From JANWHZ01 sp041487535 (GTDB lineage Bacteria; Patescibacteriota; Saccharimonadia; Saccharimonadales; UBA4665): a stretch of 7,275 nt of DNA. Made by a program: the position numbers and the translations under genes. Below are positions 1 to 5,987 of this stretch, piece by piece; within the stretch, counting starts at the first letter, position 1, and each line of letters starts with the position of its first letter. The notes beneath the pieces were generated by a model. That model did no database searches and had not been told where the DNA came from. It saw only the letters and a list, made by a program, of their open reading frames with translations. The stretch is from positions 1 to 7,275 of the forward strand of contig JBGPNM010000056.1 in assembly GCA_041487535.1 (NCBI GenBank), given 5' to 3'.

Positions 1-980
1 ACGATGGTGCTGTCCAGCTCGTGTTGGATCATCTGCACAGCCGGGTCGGACAGGTCGTCAGCCGGCACGTAGATGGTCTGCACGGCGGTAATGGAACCTT
101 TGTCTGACGAGCTGAGGCGGTCCTGCAGCGTCTTAACCTCGGAGAAAATCGTCGGCTCGTAGCCGCCTTCGGAAGGGACTTGGTCGAGCAGCGTCGAAAC
201 TTCGTTTTTCGCCTGGACGTACCGGTACATATTGTCGGCAAAGAAGAGGATATCCTTGCCATGCTCGTCACGGAAGTATTCCGCCAGCGTCACCGCGGAT
301 GCGCCCACCAGCGAACGCTGCACCGGGTTCTGATCCATCTGGCCAAAGAACAAGCAGGTATTTTTGAGCAAGTCGCGACTTTTCAGCGTTTCGTACAATT
401 CGTGGCCTTCCCGAATGCGTTCCCCAATGCCGGCAAAAAAGCCTAAAGACCCGCCCGATTTGGCCGTGTTGTGAATCAGCTCCATCGTCAGCACGGTCTT
501 GCCCACACCGGCACCGCCGATAATACCGATCTTGCGTCCCTTGACAAACGGCGTAAAGAAATCTATGACCTTTATGCCCGTCTCCAGAATTTCCGGCTTG
601 GCGGTGGCAAACGACGCCGGCAACACCGCCGGCACAAAGATATCGCGCCGCGCGAGGCCGGCAGTGTCTAGCGGCCCTAGGCCGTCAATCGGGTTGCCAA
701 GCGCATCTACTACCCGGCCGATAAGCGCTTCGCCGACGGGTATTTCGATGCTGCTGCCGCTCCCGACCGCCACCATACCCTTCTGCAAGCTTAGGTCCTC
801 ATGAATATTCAGACAGCGGGCGACCGTGCCGCCATACAGGCTGTCAACAAGCAACACGGTGTGGTTGGCGTTGTCTACCGTCAGCACCTCATGAATCTGC
901 GGCATCTCCTCGTCGAAGGCGACATGCACGACAATGCCGCGTATGGCCTGTACGACGCCGCGCGAATTGGCCATGGTCAT
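1..980 (-). CDS. atpD: F1-type ATPase beta subunit, divergent (3' end outside window)
   Basis: Catalytic subunit of an F1 ATPase. About 326 codons are visible; the C-terminal domain with the usual DELSEED region lies beyond position 1. Seen: an N-terminal beta-barrel (about residues 5-80), P-loop GGAGVGKT (155-162, Lys161), the GER motif with the general-base Glu187 and Arg188, Walker B ILFFADN with Asp249, and Arg253 in MYR. The motif YVPADDLSDP (304-313) is typical of F-type beta. These residues predict an active ATPase. The region normally reading MNEPPGAR-x-RV is MDQNPVQRSLV (215-225): the phosphate-binding Arg (E. coli Arg246) is kept as Arg222, but Asn243 is Asp216 and the second Arg is lost. 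The ATG at 980 forms an ATGA overlap with the gamma stop; a second ATG lies two codons inside. A GGAAAGGGG stretch lies about 10 nt upstream. The V/A type is excluded by the P-loop and the lack of the long insertion. Confidence 0.93.
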   Translation of the reverse strand, partial: MTMANSRGVVQAIRGIVVHVAFDEEMPQIHEVLTVDNANHTVLLVDSLYGGTVARCLNIHEDLSLQKGMVAVGSGSSIEIPVGEALIGRVVDALGNPIDGLGPLDTAGLARRDIFVPAVLPASFATAKPEILETGIKVIDFFTPFVKGRKIGIIGGAGVGKTVLTMELIHNTAKSGGSLGFFAGIGERIREGHELYETLKSRDLLKNTCLFFGQMDQNPVQRSLVGASAVTLAEYFRDEHGKDILFFADNMYRYVQAKNEVSTLLDQVPSEGGYEPTIFSEVKTLQDRLSSSDKGSITAVQTIYVPADDLSDPAVQMIQHELDSTI

Positions 981-1831
981 ACTACCAGTACCCCTTTCCG
1001 CAACCCGTTCACCGTCTCTTTCAGCCGTTCGTCAGACACTGCCCGGCGGGCCCGGTTGTATGCCATTTTCACGCCGACTTGCGTGTCGAGCGCCTTTTCC
1101 TTGGCGACGCTCATGGAACGGAAGCGCGAAGCATACTGGGCTATCTTGGACTCCAGTATCGTCTGGCTGAGGGCGATCTCTACCATAGAGCGCTCCAGGT
1201 GCGCCACCACCGCAAACGTGCTCGGCTCAAAAATGTAAGTTTGTTCGTTGATGATATTTTCATCATTCTTAAGCCTGGCACCGGCTTTTTGGACGGCTTT
1301 GAGCAGTTCGATCTTCTTAATGTCTTGCACCATCAGCGACACATACGTCTGGTAATAGACCGTCGTCGTTCGGTAGCGGTGCACGTGTTGGGCCAGCGGC
1401 GCAACATTGATGTTCTGGTCACGGGACGGCAGCTTGAAGTACTTCTCGAACTTCACGCCTGCTTGGACAAGCTGCAAGGCACCGTGGTGACCAATGATTA
1501 TGATGTCCTGTTTGTGGGGATCAAACGACTGCAGCATCCACTCGATCAGCTTCTGGTCAAGGTCGCCGCTAAAGCCGCCCTCGGCAGTAATGGCAATAAG
1601 CAGTTCTTTGTTGATAACTTGATCCTGGTCCTGACGCCCAACCCAGGACAGGCGATCAACGCGTATCTGGCTGTAGATTCGCCACAGCGCGTCAAAAAAC
1701 TGCTGGGACTGCTGCACCTGACTCTTGATCTGAGCGAGCCGCATGCTGGCCAAACCCTCGAAAACGCTCGTTAGGTTGATGATGGTCGCCACATCGACTT
1801 TTTCTTGGGCCAGGTCAAGCAGGCGCCTCAT
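977..1831 (-). CDS. atpG: F1-type ATPase gamma subunit (central rotor shaft), divergent
   Basis: The 284-residue length is normal for gamma, the shaft that turns inside the alpha3beta3 head and contacts the membrane ring. Seen: a long N-terminal helix (about 1-58), a Rossmann-like middle domain starting ELLIAITAEGGFSGDLDQ (76-93), and a long C-terminal helix (about 208-280). The middle-domain start corresponds to the family's S-D-x-G-L-C-G-x-x-N but is altered. The C-terminal helix contains AQYASRFRSM and YNRARRAVSDE, matching the family's SEHAARMxAM and YNRxRQAxIT signature. The ATG at 1831 overlaps the alpha stop (ATGA). A GGAG Shine-Dalgarno sequence (1840-1843) lies 8 nt upstream. The stop overlaps the beta start, so alpha, gamma and beta are probably translated by coupling. 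The keeping of a full gamma argues that this is a rotary machine and not just a hexameric ATPase. Confidence 0.93.
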   Translation of the reverse strand: MRRLLDLAQEKVDVATIINLTSVFEGLASMRLAQIKSQVQQSQQFFDALWRIYSQIRVDRLSWVGRQDQDQVINKELLIAITAEGGFSGDLDQKLIEWMLQSFDPHKQDIIIIGHHGALQLVQAGVKFEKYFKLPSRDQNINVAPLAQHVHRYRTTTVYYQTYVSLMVQDIKKIELLKAVQKAGARLKNDENIINEQTYIFEPSTFAVVAHLERSMVEIALSQTILESKIAQYASRFRSMSVAKEKALDTQVGVKMAYNRARRAVSDERLKETVNGLRKGVLVV

Positions 1832-3255
1832 TTCTTTATCTCCGGCAGGCTCAGCTCTAGCAGTTCGCCGCGCAAGCGCTCAAAGTCCTGGTCGTCAGTG
1901 AGTTTATCCGCAATTGCGCGCACGTTCGCCTTGAGTGTTTTCACATCCAGCACCTGGTCTTCCGGTACATTCAGCACGGCATCGAGCATCAGGAGCTGGC
2001 TGTTGATAGAGTAGACTTCGTCGGGCGACTGATTGAAGAGCTCATATATGCGTTTGCCGCGTTTTAGCTCTTTCTGCGCGTCAAGCGCCAGCTCGGAACC
2101 GAAGTGTGCAAACTCCTGCGCCTGGGTATAGCTGTTAAGGGCGGTAATCGTTTGAGCGGCCAGCTTTTTCTGACGGGCATTTTGGCCCAAGCCGCCCACG
2201 CGCGTCACGCTTAAGCCGGTGCTCACCGCCGGGCGCATAGTATCGCGGAAGACTTTCATGTCCAATATCCACTGCCCATCGGTGATAGACATGATATTGG
2301 TCGGCAAATAGGCGGTGATGTCACCGTCAAACGCCAGCACAAGGGGCAGGGCGGTCAGCGTTTTGTGGTTACGGTTCAACTTGCCGGCGCGCTCCAGCAA
2401 ACTGGAATGCGTATAGAACATATCGCCGGGGTACGAGTCGCGCCCCGGGCTGGAGCCGGATAGGAGTGAAATTTCGCGGTAGGCATGGGCGTGACTCGTA
2501 AGATCGTCGTAGAGGATGAGCACATCCTGGTCGCACTGCTGCCACAAGTATTCGGCCATGGCGCAGGCAACGTACGGGGCAAGATAGCTCATAACCAGCG
2601 ACTCGAACATAGTGGATACCACGACGATAGCGTTCTTCATGGCGTCGCTCTCGACCAGTTTGTTCAGAAGTTGGTCAATGTCACTGCGGCGTTTGGCAAT
2701 GAGCACATATACCACCACGACATCGGTATTCGTTTGGTTGAGCGCAAGTTGCAGCGCAAGCGTACTTTTGCCTGCCTTGCTGTCACCCAAGATTGCCAGA
2801 CGCTGGCCGCGCACCAGCGGAAACAGCTCATCCAATACCATCAGCCCGGTCGCCAGTTGCGTGTTTAGCGCCTCGCGCTCGTGCAGGCCCGGTGCCGGAT
2901 TGAATACCGGCCAGACAGCATCGGCCGCAATGGGACCTTTGCCGTCCAGCGGTTCACCGGTAACAGATACGACGCGCCCGATAAAATCCTTGCCCACCTT
3001 GCTCACTAACTCGGTGTGCTGGACCACGGCCATCATGCCGACAGCCAGGCTGCGGGTGCCAAGGTGCAACAGCACGACATGGTCTTCCAGAACGTAGCGC
3101 ACGAAGCCCTTGCTGCCGTCCTCGAACATAACCAGCGCATGCAGATTGATTGGCTGCAGGCCCCGCACGTGCACCAGGAATCTGTCCACCGCGATAACCT
3201 CGCCGACCGGACGCCCGGCCCCGACTAGCCGGTTAAAGTGACTGTTGTCGCTCAC
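1828..3255 (-). CDS. atpA: F1-type ATPase alpha subunit, divergent and short at the N-terminus
   Basis: Non-catalytic nucleotide-binding subunit of the F1 head, 475 residues against about 500-515 usually. Seen: a beta-barrel from about residue 14, P-loop GDSKAGKS (157-164; usually GDRQTGKT), Walker B LILYDDL (246-252), SPGRDSYPGDMFYTHSSLLER (within 269-289), TNIMSITDGQ with Ser323, and SVTRVGG with the arginine finger Arg352 that completes the beta catalytic site. The RRPP before GRE is replaced by SGSS (266-269). About 18-20 residues normally forming the delta-docking N-terminal helix are missing. An in-frame TGA lies seven codons upstream, so no hidden start restores them. The start is GTG at 3255, overlapping the delta stop (GTGA), with a GAAGG Shine-Dalgarno sequence (3263-3267) 7 nt upstream. 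Identity as alpha is secure; the divergence suggests an alternative F1 paralogue. Confidence 0.94.
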   Translation of the reverse strand: MSDNSHFNRLVGAGRPVGEVIAVDRFLVHVRGLQPINLHALVMFEDGSKGFVRYVLEDHVVLLHLGTRSLAVGMMAVVQHTELVSKVGKDFIGRVVSVTGEPLDGKGPIAADAVWPVFNPAPGLHEREALNTQLATGLMVLDELFPLVRGQRLAILGDSKAGKSTLALQLALNQTNTDVVVVYVLIAKRRSDIDQLLNKLVESDAMKNAIVVVSTMFESLVMSYLAPYVACAMAEYLWQQCDQDVLILYDDLTSHAHAYREISLLSGSSPGRDSYPGDMFYTHSSLLERAGKLNRNHKTLTALPLVLAFDGDITAYLPTNIMSITDGQWILDMKVFRDTMRPAVSTGLSVTRVGGLGQNARQKKLAAQTITALNSYTQAQEFAHFGSELALDAQKELKRGKRIYELFNQSPDEVYSINSQLLMLDAVLNVPEDQVLDVKTLKANVRAIADKLTDDQDFERLRGELLELSLPEIKK

Positions 3256-3737
3256 TGCAATACCTTCATGAGTTCATCCCGCCGTTGCTTAAAGCGCATA
3301 CCCAAACCAAAATCGAAGTACTTGTTGGTGGTGCGCACGGTGCAGCCGGCAGCGATGCTGGGCTGCAAGCCGACGCGGACCAACACGAGCGGATGAATAT
3401 TCTGCCGGAACCACCCCACGATCTTCTGCAAAAAAGCCGACGAAGGGTCCACCGCAAAACTGATGTGCACCACCGGCGCGTACCCTTCGGTTACGGTCAA
3501 AAATGCCGTCAATTGGTGACGGGCGGCTTCGTCCAGCAGGTTCAGATCGTTTGCCGCAGCTAATTCATCAAGCAGACGGCTGGTCTTGGGCAGCTTCGCC
3601 ATGGGCTGGCCGGGCGTACGCAAGGCCTGCTGCCGCATATACTCATCCAGCACTTTCAATTCGCGGGCCAAACGTTTGATGTCCCCTGGTGTCGTGACAA
3701 GCACGGGCAGACTTAGAGCGGGCTGTTTAGACTCCAT
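3252..3737 (-). CDS. atpH: F1-type ATPase delta-like subunit (OSCP-like), atypical N-terminus
   Basis: A 161-residue protein in the delta (OSCP) position between the b-like and alpha genes. Delta joins the top of the F1 head to the peripheral stalk. The C-terminal half (about 88-161) fits the family: HISFAVDPSSAFLQKIVGWF, then LVLVRVGLQPSIAAGCTVRT and a terminal FDFGLGMRFKQRRDEL helix. These correspond to the usual V-D-P-S-L-I-G-G ... D-x-S-x-x-x-x-L ending of delta. The N-terminal half (about 14-83) is helical and charged but lacks the recognisable six-helix-bundle sequence (no YAxAL start). This fits the absence in alpha of the helix that this bundle binds. It begins 6 nt after the b-like stop, with a weak AAGG ribosome site 4 nt before the ATG, and it ends inside the alpha start (GTGA). 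Assignment rests on position plus the C-terminal pattern; weaker than alpha, beta and gamma. Confidence 0.75.
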   Translation of the reverse strand: MESKQPALSLPVLVTTPGDIKRLARELKVLDEYMRQQALRTPGQPMAKLPKTSRLLDELAAANDLNLLDEAARHQLTAFLTVTEGYAPVVHISFAVDPSSAFLQKIVGWFRQNIHPLVLVRVGLQPSIAAGCTVRTTNKYFDFGLGMRFKQRRDELMKVLQ

Positions 3738-3743
3738 GTCGCC

Positions 3744-4367
3744 TTATGCCCCCCGCACCACGTCTTCCAGAATCTCCTGCTTGTTCGCCTCAAGCTCGCC
3801 AAGGATGTATTCCAGTTGGTCGCTCAGGTTAATCTGATTGCCGATCGCCAGCATGATGTAGTGGTTGATAATGTCGGCCATATTCTCCTCGAAGCGTCTG
3901 ATGATCTGCGTTTTCTCGGTCTCAATCTGCTGCCGAACCTGCTCGCCCAGCACCTCGCGCTGCTCGTCGATGGCCTGATTCGTTTTTTGGATGGAGTCGA
4001 TCGCCAGCTGCTTGGCGTCCATAATTGACTGCTCGTATTTGCCGAACTCCTCCTCCAGCTTGCGAGTAATCTCTGTCTTCATGTACTCGTTCAGCTGCGA
4101 CGTAGTCAGCCGCAAATCCTGCTGCAGGAACATGGCGTTCTCGCCGATAATCTTTTCAAAGTGCAACCGTCCGCGGTTGCGCAGTTCCTCGCGAAACTCC
4201 GTGTTAAAGATGTGCTCTACGTCCTCTTCGGCCGCTTTGACGAAGTCGTCAGCCCCCTTAGCACGGCGTCCGCCACCAGCGCCGCCCACACGTACGGCAA
4301 CCCATACAAACGCAACCGCGCTTGCGCCCAGCGTGCCGAGTATGCAACCAAGCCACCAGATTGTCAT
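3744..4367 (-). CDS. atpF: F-type ATPase b-like peripheral stalk subunit
   Basis: A 207-residue protein, somewhat longer than typical b (about 155-175). Seen: one N-terminal membrane helix (about residues 3-27), a glycine/arginine-rich linker (28-38, GG-x-GGGRR), then an almost wholly helical, charged, coiled-coil-like region (about 40-170) and a C-terminal segment with LSDQLEYILGELEANKQEI (171-189). No second membrane helix and no catalytic motif. This is the b architecture: one membrane anchor and a long stalk reaching delta at the top of F1. The place between the c-like and delta-like genes is also that of atpF. Sequence similarity to ordinary b is low, but b subunits diverge fast. The ATG at 4367 lies 29 nt after the c-like stop; the only ribosome-site candidate is a weak AGGT about 7 nt upstream. 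It could equally be a dedicated stator for a non-FO membrane sector. Confidence 0.72.
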   Translation of the reverse strand: MTIWWLGCILGTLGASAVAFVWVAVRVGGAGGGRRAKGADDFVKAAEEDVEHIFNTEFREELRNRGRLHFEKIIGENAMFLQQDLRLTTSQLNEYMKTEITRKLEEEFGKYEQSIMDAKQLAIDSIQKTNQAIDEQREVLGEQVRQQIETEKTQIIRRFEENMADIINHYIMLAIGNQINLSDQLEYILGELEANKQEILEDVVRGA

Positions 4368-4396
4368 GTACGTTTACCTGCCCACCCTGCTTACGC

Positions 4397-5248
4397 TTAT
4401 AGCCTTAGTAGTAAATATACCGCAAATAAGCCAAGAATAAAAATGATGATGCTGACCAGTATAATCTGCAACAGGCCCCGCAGAATCGAGCGTTTAGCAA
4501 GCGGATTGCGGCCAATTGACGAGATGCTGTTTCTGACACCGCCGTATAAGAGGCTGCCGGATATAAACGCGCTCAACACCAGTACGGCTAAGCTCAGGTA
4601 TACCCGGGGGGCGCCGACCGGCTTGTCGGCGATAGAGCTGCTTGCCACTTGTAAGAAGCCTGGTAAATCTCCGGTGCCGCGGCCTAGGTTGGGGTTGCCG
4701 GCAACCCCGATATTCGCCGCTACCACACCGATGACGACCGTCGTCGTGCCGCCGTTGCTATGAAGCGTGGCGGAGCTTGTCTCGCGGCTCTTAGCCCCGC
4801 TAAAATCGGCTACAGCTTTACCCAGAACCGGCGTTTCGGTATCCGGCGCCTTCATGCCGATACCGTTCAGGGCCGAGATGGAGATGTAGTCGCCGGCACG
4901 GATCGGCCCGTTCTGATTGCTCACCAGCACGTTGTATTGTCCGGAGGAAGCTACGTACACTTGCGCGGATGACGTTTCGCCGGAGATGGTAATCGGCGCG
5001 TCACTGGCAGCTATGACAACGCCAAGCATATCAGTAATGCGGTCGCGGTTGAGCGGCACAACCTTGCTGGTGCTGCCGTGCCTCAGGCCGACAATCATCC
5101 CCTGGCGCACTGTTTCGTCCGTACCATAGCTGCGCGCGATGCCATCGGTCGTGGCCGTGGTAGCAGCGTACACCGGGAGCATGCCTGCCACGAGCAAAAC
5201 AACCACGAGACCCAGACCACCGATAAACGTACGCAAAAGCTTGAGCAT
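4397..5248 (-). CDS. Exported-domain protein with a C-terminal c-subunit-like hairpin (no ion-binding carboxylate)
   Basis: First gene of the ATPase operon, 283 residues. Seen: a signal peptide (1-28: KLLR, hydrophobic core, cleavage likely after VYA), a Gly/Ser/Thr/Val-rich beta-type domain (about 30-185, with QYNVLVSNQNGPIRAGDYIS at 104-123), a linker to 214, membrane helix 1 (about 216-237), a basic loop (238-258), and membrane helix 2 (about 255-281). The stretch from Val238 aligns without gaps to c-subunit loops and second helices: V-x-x-x-I-x-x-I-x-R-N-P (RNP 247-249). Predicted topology (both ends outside, basic loop inside) is also that of subunit c. Position P+18, the essential Asp/Glu of c, is Ile267, and helix 2 has no acidic residue. 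Helix 1 keeps only a few of the packing glycines. Inferred role: membrane ring or anchor of the F1 motor with an extracellular head. Alternative: an unrelated two-helix surface protein. Confidence 0.72.
   Translation of the reverse strand: MLKLLRTFIGGLGLVVVLLVAGMLPVYAATTATTDGIARSYGTDETVRQGMIVGLRHGSTSKVVPLNRDRITDMLGVVIAASDAPITISGETSSAQVYVASSGQYNVLVSNQNGPIRAGDYISISALNGIGMKAPDTETPVLGKAVADFSGAKSRETSSATLHSNGGTTTVVIGVVAANIGVAGNPNLGRGTGDLPGFLQVASSSIADKPVGAPRVYLSLAVLVLSAFISGSLLYGGVRNSISSIGRNPLAKRSILRGLLQIILVSIIIFILGLFAVYLLLRL
4691..4708. repeat. Perfect 18-nt palindrome inside the c-like gene
   Basis: The 18 bases read the same on both strands: GGGGTTGCC followed directly by GGCAACCCC. They encode GVAGNPN (residues 181-187), at the end of the exported domain just before the linker. 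With no loop it would be a poor RNA hairpin unless a few central bases open. There is no T tract, so it is not a terminator. It may be coincidental in GC-rich coding sequence. Confidence 0.6.
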
Positions 5249-5257
5249 CTTAGAATC

Positions 5258-5286
5258 AGTATAGCGGCGAGATAAGCGCTAGGCAA
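5258..5286 (-). promoter_or_regulatory. Sigma-70-type promoter of the ATPase operon
   Basis: A -35 box TTGCCT (5286-5281, 4 of 6 consensus) and a -10 box TATACT (5263-5258, 5 of 6) are separated by exactly 17 nt. The -10 ends only 9 nt before the ATG of the c-like gene, so the transcript would start about 2-4 nt before the ATG. There is no Shine-Dalgarno sequence there, so translation of the first gene is probably leaderless or nearly so. This is the only promoter I see for the whole minus-strand operon. Confidence 0.65.
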
Positions 5287-5303
5287 TGAGTGCGTAACTC
5301 TCG

Positions 5304-5312
5304 TGCTACACT
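5304..5312 (+). promoter_or_regulatory. Extended -10 promoter of the phosphodiesterase-family gene
   Basis: TGC followed by TACACT (4 of 6 consensus) gives an extended -10 element ending 6 nt before the ATG at 5319. No convincing -35 box is seen. Transcription would begin at or next to the A of the ATG, which fits a leaderless mRNA, since no ribosome site precedes the start. It lies back to back with the ATPase operon promoter in the same 70-bp gap. Confidence 0.45.
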
Positions 5313-5318
5313 AACGGT

Positions 5319-5987
5319 ATGAACATCATCGGGCAGCGCGGAGCGGGCGGTCTAGCGCCGGAAAATACCATTGCTTCGCTGATAAAGGCTATCGAGTACG
5401 GTGTTGATGAAATTGAAATTGACGTGCGCGTCAGCCAGGACGGCATACCGGTGCTGCATTACAAGCCGGCCGTAACCGATCCGTCGGGGACAGCACTTAC
5501 CATCAGGCACCACCGCTTAGACGAACTTAGGCTCCACAAGCCCGACCTCACCACGCTGGAAGAGGCTATCGAAGCGGTCGGCAAACGCCGGCCGCTCATT
5601 ATCGATGCCAAACCGGGCGAACCGGCAGACCGCATTATTGCCGTAGTGCAGCAGTACCTTCATAAGGGTTGGCAGCCCGCCGACTTCCGCTTTGCTTCGT
5701 TCAGCCAGCGAACGCTCCTGGCGCTGCATTCCGCCGTACCAGAGATTCAGACAATTGTGAACGAGCAGTGGTCCGGCGTGCGCGCCAACCTCCGGGCGAA
5801 GCAGCTCAACACGCGACGCATTACCCTGAACCAGCACTGGCTGTGGTCCGGCTTTATCCGTGCCGTTAGCCGCGGCGGCTATCAGCTCTCCGCCTATGTC
5901 CTGGACGACCCTAAAAAAGCCCAGCGCTGGCAGCGTTACGGCTTGTACGGCGTTGTCACCGACTACCCGGACCGCTTTCGCCATTAG
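5319..5987 (+). CDS. Glycerophosphodiester phosphodiesterase family protein with altered catalytic motif
   Basis: A 222-residue TIM-barrel protein of the GDPD family, whose members hydrolyse glycerophosphodiesters to sn-glycerol 3-phosphate and an alcohol. Seen: GQRGAGGLAPENT (5-17), EIEIDVRVSQDG (31-42) with metal ligands Glu33 and Asp35, His47 in VLHY, LIIDAK with Lys98, and the C-terminal GVVTDYPDRF (211-220). The overall length is normal for bacterial GDPDs without a signal peptide, so it is probably cytoplasmic. In the family the first motif reads HRG and its His is one of two acid/base catalysts. Here it is Gln6 (codon CAG), and the usual HD is His47-Tyr48. Activity may be lost or changed; the metal-binding Glu-x-Asp and second His remain. 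It starts right at a promoter with no ribosome site and overlaps the desulfurase stop by 4 nt. Family is certain; substrate unknown. Confidence 0.9.
   Translation: MNIIGQRGAGGLAPENTIASLIKAIEYGVDEIEIDVRVSQDGIPVLHYKPAVTDPSGTALTIRHHRLDELRLHKPDLTTLEEAIEAVGKRRPLIIDAKPGEPADRIIAVVQQYLHKGWQPADFRFASFSQRTLLALHSAVPEIQTIVNEQWSGVRANLRAKQLNTRRITLNQHWLWSGFIRAVSRGGYQLSAYVLDDPKKAQRWQRYGLYGVVTDYPDRFRH

Noticed and set aside
1079..1774. Long open frame on the plus strand (231 codons) opposite gamma.
   Set aside because: It is antisense to a clear gamma gene whose family motifs read on the minus strand; the plus-strand peptide has no recognisable motif.
977..3737. Use of TGA as a sense codon (as in mycoplasmas or Gracilibacteria).
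   Set aside because: TGA ends alpha, gamma and delta exactly at the neighbour's start codon, and no in-frame TGA is found inside a conserved domain.
4161..4763. Plus-strand open frame of 200 codons spanning the b-like and c-like genes.
   Set aside because: It crosses the boundary of two genes on the other strand, has no promoter or ribosome site, and shows no domain pattern.
1..5248. Identification as an N-ATPase, a V/A-type ATPase, or a flagellar/type III secretion ATPase.
   Set aside because: N-ATPase operons start with beta and epsilon, lack delta and carry atpQ/atpR. V/A catalytic subunits have a different P-loop and a long insertion. FliI-type ATPases are single genes without alpha, gamma and delta partners.
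5517..5984. Minus-strand open frame of 155 codons opposite the phosphodiesterase-family gene.
   Set aside because: The plus-strand frame has clear GDPD motifs from end to end; the opposite frame has none.
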